Below, in pieces: positions 37,201-45,313 of a stretch of DNA of 64,000 bases (positions are counted from its first letter, which is position 1; each line of letters begins with the position of its first letter). Source of the DNA: Bacteroidota bacterium. GTDB taxonomy: Bacteria; Bacteroidota; Bacteroidia; NS11-12g; UBA955. Position numbers and translations under genes: made by a program. The notes beneath the pieces are model-generated. The model was not told the origin of the DNA. It was given only the letters and a program-made list of their open reading frames with translations, and searched no databases. The stretch spans positions 1 to 64,000 of the forward strand of contig JAMLHC010000003.1 of the NCBI GenBank assembly GCA_023957335.1, given 5' to 3'.

Positions 37201-37996
37201 CAGTATTGGCTATATTTTTAGTAAAATAGGTATTTGTAATAGTAACACTGCTGTTCGAGTTATACATAGCACCTCCATTACAACTTTTGGCAGTATTACC
37301 AAAAAACACAGAACCATCTACCAACAAAGTACCTTGATTATTAATTTCCCAGTTATACATACCTGCACCTCCGCCAAGCTCAGCATCCGTACTAAAAGCA
37401 AGATTGTCTCTGACTACAATATTTCTGTATATCCCTTGAGTTTCAAAATTATAAATCCCTGCACCTCCATTTCTATAAATATCATTTCCTCCTACGGTTA
37501 AAAAGGTCATTTCAGAGGCAAATCCTGCTTTTACAGTAAAACCATCTAATGTGAATGAGGAAAGGTTATTTGAAATAACAACGTGATATACATTGTCAGA
37601 TTGATCGTTGACATTACCGATATCTCCACTAAGAATCGTTTCATAATTAACATGCAGGTTAGTAGAATCTGTTTTTCTATCAGCTAAATTCACTTCAGTG
37701 CCAACAAATCCACCATAAATATGCACACCGTTTTTCATGAGAAAGGTTCTGTCGCGCGGGTCCACAGAGACAACAGGCGGTTTTACGGGATAATAAGTAC
37801 CCGATGCCACCCAAATTGTATCTCCACTTACAGCATTGTCAAGACCATCTTGCAGTCCGGTGAATGCATCCTTCCAACTTGCACCATTTGCGGCTCCGGT
37901 GGCGTTCACATCAACATACCATCTAGCTGCAGAAGATTGCTGCCAACCAAACAGTGCTATCACAATACCAACAAATAATAAATATTTTTTATTCAT
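34241..37996 (-). CDS. Giant T9SS type A surface protein: parallel beta-helix plus six Ig-like repeats
   Basis: 1251 residues. Signal peptide (about 1-23), then a right-handed parallel beta-helix (about 25-560) of short GGGMYNS/GGGIYND-type rungs, as in polymorphic outer-membrane proteins and pectate-lyase-like folds. Six tandem beta-sandwich repeats of 96-97 residues follow (about 582-1156), each starting C-x-P and ending DPCAVP-N---N--VM-I. The last roughly 80 residues are a type A T9SS sorting domain (LSPNPNKGSFVL...VVDVIGRNVYSE...TPGVYLLTIYN). Such proteins act as adhesins or polysaccharide-binding proteins at the surface; the actual ligand is unknown. A -7 box (TATTTTTG, 38019-38026) precedes it. 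Confidence 0.9.
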   Translation of the reverse strand: MNKKYLLFVGIVIALFGWQQSSAARWYVDVNATGAANGASWKDAFTGLQDGLDNAVSGDTIWVASGTYYPVKPPVVSVDPRDRTFLMKNGVHIYGGFVGTEVNLADRKTDSTNLHVNYETILSGDIGNVNDQSDNVYHVVISNNLSSFTLDGFTVKAGFASEMTFLTVGGNDIYRNGGAGIYNFETQGIYRNIVVRDNLAFSTDAELGGGAGMYNWEINNQGTLLVDGSVFFGNTAKSCNGGAMYNSNSSVTITNTYFTKNIANTDDEGGGAIDNREGSDCVIENVVFDANESTNSGGGIYNDGSSCNLTNVLFVNNIASGSCGGGMDTDGGSNAILNNVTFKNNYAEEDGGGLYGWKSSPTLNNVYFYNNTANGNGGGMYYYNTCKPVITNAIFMYNTSNAYFGGFGLERESEAVVTNVLFARNYAVNDGGGLGALGSNTAMILTNVTVANNYTKNGTGGGGYDQGSTSKIRNTIFAGNYPDEVNIAAALAMLVKHSIVGDTYLEDGSVNPYGTVVASTAYFEDTLNNDFRMVSGSVALDLGDSTFYAPAATPNLSTVKIDLNGLERTLGNNTDIGTYEKCPQIIIPSGTVSVSPGELVPNGTTMIFTLTPKNAGSNPTFQWFKNSTPIAGKTSATFSGAAGTDFGDNDTIWAMIYTHESCISPANTASAKKIVKICPQLLLPSVVVTLSTGTLVPSGTAVKFSLNLTNVGGSPVIEWFKNGKKIPFASGVSYTATAGINFNDADTFTAKVVSSDPCAVPNNALSNSLVMHICANVVTPSASLSVDKGTLVPNATQVRFTLTLTDAGVNPTIEWYKNNIQIIGQTGVTYDAVSGLDFNDKDTISVKITSLDPCAVPNNAVSNNIVMNICPNTVIPSLTISSDKSMPVPPGTAVTFTASTADAGVNPDFEWYLNGAIIPLVTDNYYTATSGVDFKTGDSIWAKVISHEPCAVPDFGFSNKLIIDICTNVLEPTVDISVSPQTVVPVGATVTFSLAITDAGANPDIEWYKNNTRINTQSGKMSYVAVAGVDFSEGDSIWAKITSHDPCAVPNNASTHKIVIEFCTQTILPTATLSKDVESGVFAGTDINFVLTVKDAGATPAIEWYKNSTLIPTATGLNYTAKAGTDFDNGDTIWALAIASDPCAVPSEAISNKFVMNVFGLSVNKIASNFDMHLSPNPNKGSFVLNANFVAGEDYVLNVVDVIGRNVYSEKFQINTSNKELTLPASLTPGVYLLTIYNPQQGRSTLRFVIE
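34528..36253 (-). repeat. Six tandem ~288-base repeats encoding Ig-like domains
   Basis: Six consecutive units of about 96 codons in the giant surface gene. Each encodes a conserved cysteine near its start (C-P/T/A-x-x-x-x-P), the core (I/F)EWYKN, and the end DPCAVPN, giving two cysteines per unit that could pair. The first unit is the most divergent (ESCISPANTAS), the others are closer to each other. Confidence 0.9.
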
Positions 37997-38189
37997 AATT
38001 TCATCTTTTTATATGTGGCAAAAATAGCCAAGTATCTTACCTAAAAAAATCCAAATGCACATTTTCAGGATAGTATCCGATAAATGAAAGACCAAACCAA
38101 ATTTAAAAACCAATTTTTTTCTTGGTCTTATTAGTTAAAAAAACAGATGATTATATTGTGATTCACTAAATTTTCAGATTGAAACCCAC

Positions 38190-38197
38190 TACCTTTG
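38190..38197 (+). promoter_or_regulatory. -7 box (TACCTTTG) before ndk
   Basis: Exact TAnnTTTG, 25 bases before the ndk ATG. No clear -33 TTTG. It probably drives ndk and the two genes after it. Confidence 0.5.
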
Positions 38198-38222
38198 CAG
38201 CGCAAAAGAAATAGAACAATAA

Positions 38223-38642
38223 ATGACAACCAATCAAACATTCACAATGATTAAACCCGATGCTGTATCAAACGGACACACGGGCAAAATTTTAGACCAA
38301 ATTATTTCCGCAGGCTTCAAAATAAAGGCGATGAAATACACCCGTTTGAGCCAAGAACAAGCAGAGATGTTTTATGCAATTCACAGAGAACGTCCTTTTT
38401 TTAATGATTTGGTTAGTTTTATGACCTCCGGCAGTATTGTAGCAGCCATTCTTGAAAAAGAGAATGCGGTGGCAGATTTCCGAGATTTAATCGGTGCAAC
38501 AGACCCTAAAAAAGCTGCTCCCGGTACCATCCGCAACCGTTTTGCCGAGTCTATTGATGCAAATGCAATCCACGGTTCAGATAGCGATGAAAATGCAGAA
38601 ATAGAAGGAAACACTTTTTTCAGCAAATTTGAAAGGTTTTAA
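38223..38642 (+). CDS. ndk: Nucleoside diphosphate kinase
   Basis: 139 residues, the usual length. It moves the gamma-phosphate from ATP to nucleoside diphosphates through a phospho-histidine, His117 in the signature NAIHGSD. The N-terminal [10 protein letters not shown] strand, KAMKYTRLS, the RPFF-DLV helix and [10 protein letters not shown] are all as in the family. Cytoplasmic. The next gene starts 14 bases downstream, so ndk leads a probable three-gene operon. Confidence 0.97.
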   Translation: MTTNQTFTMIKPDAVSNGHTGKILDQIISAGFKIKAMKYTRLSQEQAEMFYAIHRERPFFNDLVSFMTSGSIVAAILEKENAVADFRDLIGATDPKKAAPGTIRNRFAESIDANAIHGSDSDENAEIEGNTFFSKFERF

Positions 38643-38656
38643 AACCTTGCTCAACC

Positions 38657-40258
38657 GTGGCTCTATTTTCAAATAGAAAGTCTTTCTTACAACCGACTAT
38701 TTATTCCTTGTTAGTAATAATTGGAATAATATTCGGTTTTTTTCTGAAGCCACCTACCAAAAGTCGTATTTACCAAATACTTGATATTGTTCAAAACGAC
38801 TATGTTGACCAACCCTATCCACAAGAATTAGAAGAAGATGCAATCAAAGGTATGCTCTCACAACTCGACCCCCATACCACTTTTGTTCCTGCAGCCTTAG
38901 TGGAATATACAGAAAGGAAAGTCAAAGGAAACTATCAAGGGATTGGGGTTGATTATATTATTTATCAAGATACTGCAGTAATAGTTAAAGTCTATACCCG
39001 AGGGCCTGCATATATTGCGGGCTTGAGCGAAGGCGACAGAATAATCGAAGCAGACGGACAAAAACTGACCGGAGACAATGCCAAGGACAACAAAATCATC
39101 GAAGCTATTTCTGGAGAACCTAACTCCATTGTCAAAATAACAATTTTTAGAAAAAGAAATAAAAAAATCATTGAAACCCAAATCAGACGTGGGTCTGTCC
39201 CCCTCAAGAGCGTAGAAACTTATTATCTGATTGACAAATACACGGGTATCATCAAAATAAAATCTTTCAGTGCCAATACATACAATGAATTTAAAGATGC
39301 ATTGAATGCTTTGCAAAAAGCGGGTATGACAAACTTGGTAATCGACCTGCGCAACAATGGGGGCGGATTATTGCGCGAGGCAATCAAGATTGCCAATGAA
39401 TTCTTGGACAAAGGAGATTTGATTACCTACACACAAGGGCGCAAACGGAATAAAGAAGTGTACAAAGCCAGCGGAACGGGAAGCTTCAAAAAAGGGAGAC
39501 TGCTTGTTATCACAAATCGGAGTACTGCTTCTGCCAGCGAAATCCTCACAGGTGCATTGCAAGACAACGACCGCGCATTTATCATAGGTAGCCGAACATT
39601 TGGCAAGGGTTTGGTGCAAGAGCCTTATCGCTTACCTGATGGCTCTTCCTTACGACTGACGGTTGCAAGATACTATACCCCTTCCGGGCGTAGCATTCAG
39701 AAACCATATACAAAAGATGTGGAGGCATATCGTCAAGAAATTTATCGCAGAAACGAACAAATTGATTTGGACACAAGCGAAAAAAAATATTTTAGCACCA
39801 AACTCTCCAGACCACTCGGTGCCGGAGGTGGCATTAGTCCTGACTTTACACTAACGGACACCTTGAACGAATCAGAAAAATTTGAGATTTTTTTACCTGG
39901 ATTGTTCAATTCTGGCATACTCGATATCTACATTTTAGACCATTTGCGCAATGAGGTTTTCAATGTCAACAATAAATATCATTCCGCCTTACAGTTTGCT
40001 CGTTCTTATGAAATCTCCCCGAGCATCTGGCATAATTTAAAGCGATATCTGGAGTCCAAACCTAAATACAAGAATCTGCGTATTACACCTGTGGGTGAAA
40101 ACCTAATTAAAAAGTATATCAAAGCAAGTATAGCCAGACTGTGTTTTGGAGAAGAGGGATATCAGCAGGTAATCAATCAAGAAGAAGGAATTACAAGTAG
40201 AATTCAACTCGCTATCATGGCGTATGACAAGGAGTTTCAAAAATTAACAAATAAATAA
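38657..40258 (+). CDS. S41 family C-terminal processing peptidase (CtpA-like)
   Basis: 533 residues from a GTG start. One N-terminal membrane anchor (about 13-32) places the rest in the periplasm. A PDZ domain (about 85-160, YQGIGVDYIIYQDTAVIVKV) is followed by the tail-specific protease core. The nucleophile region is NRSTASASEILTGALQD (residues 289-295 for STASASE) and the catalytic lysine lies in SRTFGKGLVQ. Such serine/lysine proteases trim C-termini of envelope proteins. The last roughly 130 residues are a helical extension common in Bacteroidota members. The next gene starts immediately after the stop codon. Confidence 0.93.
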   Translation: MALFSNRKSFLQPTIYSLLVIIGIIFGFFLKPPTKSRIYQILDIVQNDYVDQPYPQELEEDAIKGMLSQLDPHTTFVPAALVEYTERKVKGNYQGIGVDYIIYQDTAVIVKVYTRGPAYIAGLSEGDRIIEADGQKLTGDNAKDNKIIEAISGEPNSIVKITIFRKRNKKIIETQIRRGSVPLKSVETYYLIDKYTGIIKIKSFSANTYNEFKDALNALQKAGMTNLVIDLRNNGGGLLREAIKIANEFLDKGDLITYTQGRKRNKEVYKASGTGSFKKGRLLVITNRSTASASEILTGALQDNDRAFIIGSRTFGKGLVQEPYRLPDGSSLRLTVARYYTPSGRSIQKPYTKDVEAYRQEIYRRNEQIDLDTSEKKYFSTKLSRPLGAGGGISPDFTLTDTLNESEKFEIFLPGLFNSGILDIYILDHLRNEVFNVNNKYHSALQFARSYEISPSIWHNLKRYLESKPKYKNLRITPVGENLIKKYIKASIARLCFGEEGYQQVINQEEGITSRIQLAIMAYDKEFQKLTNK

Positions 40259-41524
40259 GTGTTTCAAAGTATAGTGTCAAAGTTTAATGCAGTATTATTT
40301 TTTGGGTTATTAGGAGTTGTGCTTTTCCTGCTTGACTTGTATGCCTGGCAAGGTTTAAGGACAATTGCGAGAGATTGGTCGGCAAGAGCCAGAACCACCT
40401 TGTTCTATTCATATTGGGCTGTATGTTTATTCTTTGTAGTATTAGTTATATGCAAACCTTTTATCCATGCCGGACACGGAGGCAGCCCAATCTTTGGCGT
40501 ATTGCAGGCATTGGGGTTCGGACTTATGTTTGCTCAGATTATTTTAGCTATTCCTTTATTGATTGAAGATATTTACAGAATATTTGAATGGCTCGTTGGC
40601 TTATTTGCACACAAAGACGCAGAGCATATTTTGCACAGCCGCAGAAAATTTATCTCTCTGACCGGTATTGGCTTAGGCTCTTTGCCGTTTATAGGTCTTA
40701 CTTATGGAATTGTAAAAGGCGCACATAATTATAGGGTCAGAAAAATAAATTTACAATTTGAAGAGCTACCCAAATCCTTTGATGGTATTCGCATAGTACA
40801 AATATCTGATATTCATGCAGGCAGTTTTTGGAGTAGAAGCGCTGTAGAAAGAGGAGTGGCAATGATTAAGGAACTCAATGCAGATTTAATCCTTTTTACA
40901 GGCGACCTTGTTAACAGTTATGCGGATGAAATGGAACAATGGAAAGAACTATTTGGCAGTATTTCAGCCCCCATGGGCGTGTTTTCCATACTTGGCAATC
41001 ACGATTACGGTGATTACGTTCATTGGAGTTCGATTGAAGAAAAAGTTGCGAACCTTGATAGATTAAAACAAACCCAATCCGAAATGGGCTGGCAGTTGCT
41101 AAATAACCAAACAGTTGAGATACAAAAGAATGGAGCAAGTATTGAAATTGTTGGGGTGGAAAATTGGAGTGCTAAACCCAATTTTCCCAAATACGGCAAT
41201 TTGGACAAAGCGCTTGCCGAATCCAAAAACCTACCATTTCAAATTTTACTCACACACGACCCCAGCCATTGGCGAGCGCAAGTTCTTCAGACCTCTCAAA
41301 ACATTAAACTCACACTTTCAGGACATACTCACGGATTCCAGTTTGGGATAGAAACGCACAGGTTTAAATGGAGCCCAATAAAATACATGTACCCCGAATG
41401 GGCCGGATTATACAAGCAAAACGGACAGTATCTCTATGTAAACCGCGGATTTGGCTATCTCGGATATCCGGGCAGATTGGGCATTGACCCGGAAATCACA
41501 ATGATTACGTTGAAGTCTAAATAA
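40259..41524 (+). CDS. Membrane-anchored metallophosphoesterase (YkuE/YaeI-like)
   Basis: 421 residues from a GTG directly after the preceding stop. Four hydrophobic segments fill the first roughly 140 residues, followed by a calcineurin-like phosphoesterase domain with all metal motifs: QISDIHAG, FTGDLVNS, LGNHDYGD, LLTHDPSHW and SGHTHGFQFG. Relatives act on UDP-diacylglucosamine, phospholipids or nucleotides; the substrate here is not known. A twin-arginine-like region (HSRRKFISLTG, about 127-137) sits just before the soluble domain. Likely co-transcribed with ndk and the S41 peptidase. Confidence 0.9.
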   Translation: MFQSIVSKFNAVLFFGLLGVVLFLLDLYAWQGLRTIARDWSARARTTLFYSYWAVCLFFVVLVICKPFIHAGHGGSPIFGVLQALGFGLMFAQIILAIPLLIEDIYRIFEWLVGLFAHKDAEHILHSRRKFISLTGIGLGSLPFIGLTYGIVKGAHNYRVRKINLQFEELPKSFDGIRIVQISDIHAGSFWSRSAVERGVAMIKELNADLILFTGDLVNSYADEMEQWKELFGSISAPMGVFSILGNHDYGDYVHWSSIEEKVANLDRLKQTQSEMGWQLLNNQTVEIQKNGASIEIVGVENWSAKPNFPKYGNLDKALAESKNLPFQILLTHDPSHWRAQVLQTSQNIKLTLSGHTHGFQFGIETHRFKWSPIKYMYPEWAGLYKQNGQYLYVNRGFGYLGYPGRLGIDPEITMITLKSK

Positions 41525-41542
41525 TCATTGCTGCAACATAGT

Positions 41543-42619
41543 TTAGTGCACTAATTCTTGATTTTTCATTCTTTCCGTGTTTTCGGCAAGTTGAAGTTTA
41601 TTGATAATATCTTCAATATGACCGTTCATCACATCCGCAAGGTTATACAATGTCAAACCGATTCTATGGTCAGTCATACGGCTTTGCGGGAAATTGTAGG
41701 TTCTGATTTTAGCACTTCTATCTCCGGTTGAAACCATTGTTTTGCGTTTAGAAGCAATTTCGTCCTCCTGCTTGCGCACAGCATCTTCATAGAGTTTTGC
41801 ACGCAACATTTTCATTGCCAACATTTTATTTCCAAGTTGAGTACGCTCCACCTGACAAGTAATTACTATCCCTGAGGGGATATGAGTCAAATGCACTTTG
41901 GTTTCCACTTTATTTACATTCTGTCCTCCGGCACCACCGCTTCGGGCTGTTTCAAACTTTAAATCAGCATCTTTGATTTCAATTTCCACCTCATCCGCTT
42001 CGGGTAGAACAGCTACTGAAACGGCAGAAGTATGCACCCTTCCCTGAGACTCGGTTACAGGCACGCGCTGTACCCTGTGCACCCCGGATTCAAACTTGAG
42101 TGTTCCGTACACATCTTTGCCTTCCACAGAAAGAACAAACTTGCTATATCCTCCTGCTTCACTTTCATTGGACTCAAGGATTTCTGTTTTCCATCCTTTT
42201 CCTTCGCAATATCTGATATACATTCTACCAAGCTCACCTGCAAAGATTGCAGCTTCATCTCCGCCCGCCCCCGCTCTAATTTCGATAATTGCATTGCGTT
42301 CATCCTGAGGGTCTTTTGGTAACATCATGATACGAAGCATTTCTTCCAACTCCGGCAACTTTTCTTCAGCTTCATCCAACTCTTCTTTGGCAAGTGCTTT
42401 CAGGTCAACATCCTTCTCATTGGAGAGAATTTCACGGGCTTGTTCTCGGTTATTAAAGTAGGTTTTATACTGCATAATCACATCCACTACCTCGCGTAAG
42501 TCGCTATACTCCTTATTGAGTTGTGTAAATTTACGCATATCGGCAATCACTTCGGGACTTGACAATAATATTTCAAGGTCTTTAAAGCGTGCTTCTAACG
42601 CCTCTAACTTCTCCAGCAT
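41543..42619 (-). CDS. prfA: Peptide chain release factor 1
   Basis: 358 residues. It reads UAA and UAG stop codons and frees the finished peptide. The GGQ loop that triggers hydrolysis is present (SGGAGGQNVNKVET, near residue 230). The region before it with GVHRVQRVPVTESQGRVHTS is the class I release factor core, and the lack of a programmed-frameshift site fits RF1 rather than RF2. The upstream beta-propeller gene ends three bases before it on the same strand. Confidence 0.97.
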   Translation of the reverse strand: MLEKLEALEARFKDLEILLSSPEVIADMRKFTQLNKEYSDLREVVDVIMQYKTYFNNREQAREILSNEKDVDLKALAKEELDEAEEKLPELEEMLRIMMLPKDPQDERNAIIEIRAGAGGDEAAIFAGELGRMYIRYCEGKGWKTEILESNESEAGGYSKFVLSVEGKDVYGTLKFESGVHRVQRVPVTESQGRVHTSAVSVAVLPEADEVEIEIKDADLKFETARSGGAGGQNVNKVETKVHLTHIPSGIVITCQVERTQLGNKMLAMKMLRAKLYEDAVRKQEDEIASKRKTMVSTGDRSAKIRTYNFPQSRMTDHRIGLTLYNLADVMNGHIEDIINKLQLAENTERMKNQELVH

Positions 42620-42622
42620 GGT

Positions 42623-43447
42623 TTAATTCTTGTTTTTAGGGGCGTACAAAATTAGTGCATTTCCGCTTTGCAGCACTAATCTTTCAGGCGAAAGAGAAAA
42701 TGCATCAATCTGTTCGGGTATGTTTTGAACCGGTATCAACCTTTCTGTTAAAAACTCTTTATTTAATTGATACACAGCATTATCTTTGAGAAAGTATAAA
42801 TTACCCGACATCACAAAGAATTGCTTGGCATTGCTGAGTGTAATTTTTCTCAAATAGTTGCCAAAATTGTCAAACTCAAATAAACCCAATGTACTATCAA
42901 ACAAATATACCGAATGATTCACATCAGCAATATAAAATGGCGCAAATCCATTGCCGGCAACAAACTCTCTTACATTACCGCTGCTAAGCTCTACAGCTAA
43001 ATCTCTTTTTATTTTTTTCAATTTCAAATCTCCCAAATCAAAAGCCCAGATTTGGTTATCATAACTACGGGCAGTAGCACTCAACTGAAAGAAACTTCCA
43101 TCTTCCAAATTGGTTACACCCATTGTATATAACTGATTATCAAAATACAATACCTTATTTTGGACTTTATAAAAAACATAAATTTCAAAAGGATTTGATG
43201 CATCTATAGAATGGATATTTCCAAGTGATTTATGGTTAGCCACCGCAACTTGCTTTCCGTCTTTATTATATTTGACAATATCTCCGTTGGTATTGGCTGT
43301 GTAGATATTTCCCATGTTGTCACAGGTGAAGTGCACGATATTGCTTGCATGGATTCTGCTGACCTCAACAAATTCGGTTGTGGGTTGTGGTTGCAGAGAG
43401 AACCCACACAACAGCAAACAGATAATAATGACAGCCGAATGACGCAT
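42623..43447 (-). CDS. Exported beta-propeller-like protein, function unknown
   Basis: 274 residues from the ATG at 43447; a frame open from 43501 is rejected because the -7 box TATTTTTG (43461-43468) lies inside it. A signal peptide (about 1-20) is followed by repeated four-stranded blades with phrases such as NMGNIYTANTNGDIVKYN, NPFEIYVFYKVQNKVLYFD and DFGDLKLKKI-like steps, resembling a six-bladed NHL or SMP-30 type propeller. No catalytic motif is seen. It probably shares a transcript with prfA. Confidence 0.65.
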   Translation of the reverse strand: MRHSAVIIICLLLCGFSLQPQPTTEFVEVSRIHASNIVHFTCDNMGNIYTANTNGDIVKYNKDGKQVAVANHKSLGNIHSIDASNPFEIYVFYKVQNKVLYFDNQLYTMGVTNLEDGSFFQLSATARSYDNQIWAFDLGDLKLKKIKRDLAVELSSGNVREFVAGNGFAPFYIADVNHSVYLFDSTLGLFEFDNFGNYLRKITLSNAKQFFVMSGNLYFLKDNAVYQLNKEFLTERLIPVQNIPEQIDAFSLSPERLVLQSGNALILYAPKNKN

Positions 43448-43691
43448 AAGGTAGGAATGGCAAAAATACAGCCAAAAAATCTCAAAATCACCATGAAGCA
43501 ATTTTGTGATTTAATCTAAACATATATGTATTCAATCCATAATGTTATATATATATTAAGGTTTTCTAATTTTGAACTTGTTTAAAATCAACTAAAATAA
43601 ATTCAGTCGAAGACAATGAAGTCAGAGTTAAAAACACTCTACAATTTGACAGAATTACAGTTTCAAAAACTAATTACAAAGGATTATATCA

Positions 43692-44294
43692 ATGTTCAAA
43701 TTTCTATTGACGATTTTAATAATTTTACTTGGGTTTTCCCGAATTAACCCAAGCACACCGAGTGCCAGAAAAGAAAAGACTCCATTCGGAACGCAGTATG
43801 TCAAAACCGTTGGATATTACGTGGACAAACATGCTATTACAATTCGTAGCTGGCGTGAGTATTATTATGATATTTTAAATCACAAAGGAGATTCATCCGC
43901 CATGCTTTGCTTGCCCGACACCAATATCATTTCAGCACGCTATGGCAGCAATGTTTTTAAATCATATTCACACAAAGATTCAGCAGTTGTAGGGCTAAGT
44001 TTAGCTCAAATAGAAAAATTCTGCCAATGGCGAACTGAGATTGTTAAGCAAACAAAAAAACTTGCCGGAACAACTGTAAGCTATCACCTCTTAGACTCTG
44101 CTATGTATGTACATTTGGTTTCCATCGGCAAAATAAAAGGCATAAGCATACCTTCCCCTGCCCTACCCGAGATAATTCAATTTGGACAAGTTTATAAAGT
44201 TCTTATGAACAAAGAAAACAGTTTCAATTATGGGGATTATAAAGGCGCGTTTGGTTTCAGGTGTATTGCAAAATACAATGAGCCTCAAAATTAA
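43692..44294 (+). CDS. Exported small SUMF1/FGE-like fold protein (truncated form)
   Basis: 200 residues with an N-terminal signal (about 1-20). The phrases VGYYVDKHAITIRSWREYY, VVGLSLAQIEKFCQWRTEIV and the end GAFGFRCIAKY match the start, the middle and the final strand of the formylglycine-generating-enzyme fold used by GldJ/GldK-type Bacteroidota proteins, but most of the family's core and its active-site cysteine pair are missing. It is likely a non-catalytic relative. A -7 box TAATTTTG lies at about 43567-43574. Its last four bases overlap the convergent fbp gene. Confidence 0.5.
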   Translation: MFKFLLTILIILLGFSRINPSTPSARKEKTPFGTQYVKTVGYYVDKHAITIRSWREYYYDILNHKGDSSAMLCLPDTNIISARYGSNVFKSYSHKDSAVVGLSLAQIEKFCQWRTEIVKQTKKLAGTTVSYHLLDSAMYVHLVSIGKIKGISIPSPALPEIIQFGQVYKVLMNKENSFNYGDYKGAFGFRCIAKYNEPQN

Positions 44295-45256
44295 CTCATA
44301 ATCTTGTCCACCATATTAGCAGAACCAATAAACAAAGGTGTTCTTTGGTGCAACTTTTCCGGTTGAATGTCCAATATCCGATTTTTGCCGTCCGTGCCCT
44401 TGCCGCCTGCATGTTCAATCAGATATGCCATAGGAATACACTCATAGAGCAGTCGCAACTTGCCATTAGGGGCTTTTTCAGTTGCCGGGTACATATAAAT
44501 ACCGCCTTTGAGCAAATTGCGGTGAAAATCAGCTATGAGCGAACCAATGTATCTGGCACTGAGTTTCTCGGCTTTGCAAGTGTAAATATAGTCTTGGATG
44601 GCGGGGGAGAAATCGTGGAGGTTGCCTTCGTTCACAGAAAATATCTTGCCGTTGGCGGGGATTTGAATATCGGGGTGCGAAAGACAAAATTCATGGATAG
44701 AATCATCCAATGTAAAGCCGTTTACTCCTTTGCCTGACGAAAACACCATCATAGTACTGGAACCATAAATAACATATCCTGCAGCTACAATCTCTCTGCC
44801 CGGACGCAAGATGTCATCCAACGAACATGCTTTGCTCACATCATGGCGTCTATACAGAGAGAAAATAGTACCAATGGAAGCATTGACATCAATATTAGAC
44901 GAGCCGTCAAGTGGATCCATACAGAGAATATACCTTGCATCTTTTGCATCCGTACACCAATACACATCATCTTCCTCTTCGGAAATGATGGCACATACTT
45001 CTCCGGTTTTTTCTATATGATTTTTGAAAACTTCATTGGCAATCACATCTAATTTTTTCACTTCTTCGCCCTGTACATTGGTGGAACCGTGATTACCCAA
45101 GATGTCCACCAAACCTGCCTTGCGCACATCCCGGTTCACAATCTTGGCAGCCAGTTCCAATGCCCTGAAAATATCTGAAAAAGCACCCTTAGCATCGTGT
45201 ACCTCTTCTTGTCTGTCAATGATAAATTGCCCTAATGTGATTACTGAATTTCTCAT
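44291..45256 (-). CDS. fbp: Fructose-1,6-bisphosphatase, class I
   Basis: 321 residues. It hydrolyses fructose 1,6-bisphosphate to fructose 6-phosphate, the key step of gluconeogenesis. The metal-binding signature MDPLDGSSNID starts at residue 113, the EEEDD acidic patch is near 93-97, and the KLRLLYECIPMAYLIEHAGG block near 270 completes the class I form; length is normal. Its promoter box faces that of the aspartate kinase gene only five bases away. Confidence 0.96.
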   Translation of the reverse strand: MRNSVITLGQFIIDRQEEVHDAKGAFSDIFRALELAAKIVNRDVRKAGLVDILGNHGSTNVQGEEVKKLDVIANEVFKNHIEKTGEVCAIISEEEDDVYWCTDAKDARYILCMDPLDGSSNIDVNASIGTIFSLYRRHDVSKACSLDDILRPGREIVAAGYVIYGSSTMMVFSSGKGVNGFTLDDSIHEFCLSHPDIQIPANGKIFSVNEGNLHDFSPAIQDYIYTCKAEKLSARYIGSLIADFHRNLLKGGIYMYPATEKAPNGKLRLLYECIPMAYLIEHAGGKGTDGKNRILDIQPEKLHQRTPLFIGSANMVDKIMS

Positions 45257-45267
45257 CTATTTCTGTG

Positions 45268-45288
45268 TATTTTTGCGGCTCAAAAATA
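45268..45288. promoter_or_regulatory. Face-to-face -7 boxes of fbp and aspartate kinase genes
   Basis: TATTTTTG (45268-45275, plus strand) and CAAAAATA (45281-45288, the minus-strand box) form a perfect 8-base inverted repeat around CGGCT. Polymerases bound at the two would overlap, so the promoters should compete. Confidence 0.55.
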
Positions 45289-45313
45289 ATCATACTATTT
45301 GGAACAAAGACAG

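Noticed and set aside
43616..43747. 43-codon frame (MKSELKTLYNLTE...) overlapping the start of the SUMF1-like gene
   Set aside because: It has an ATG and reasonable composition, but overlaps the signal-peptide gene in another frame and no regulatory logic for a leader peptide is visible.
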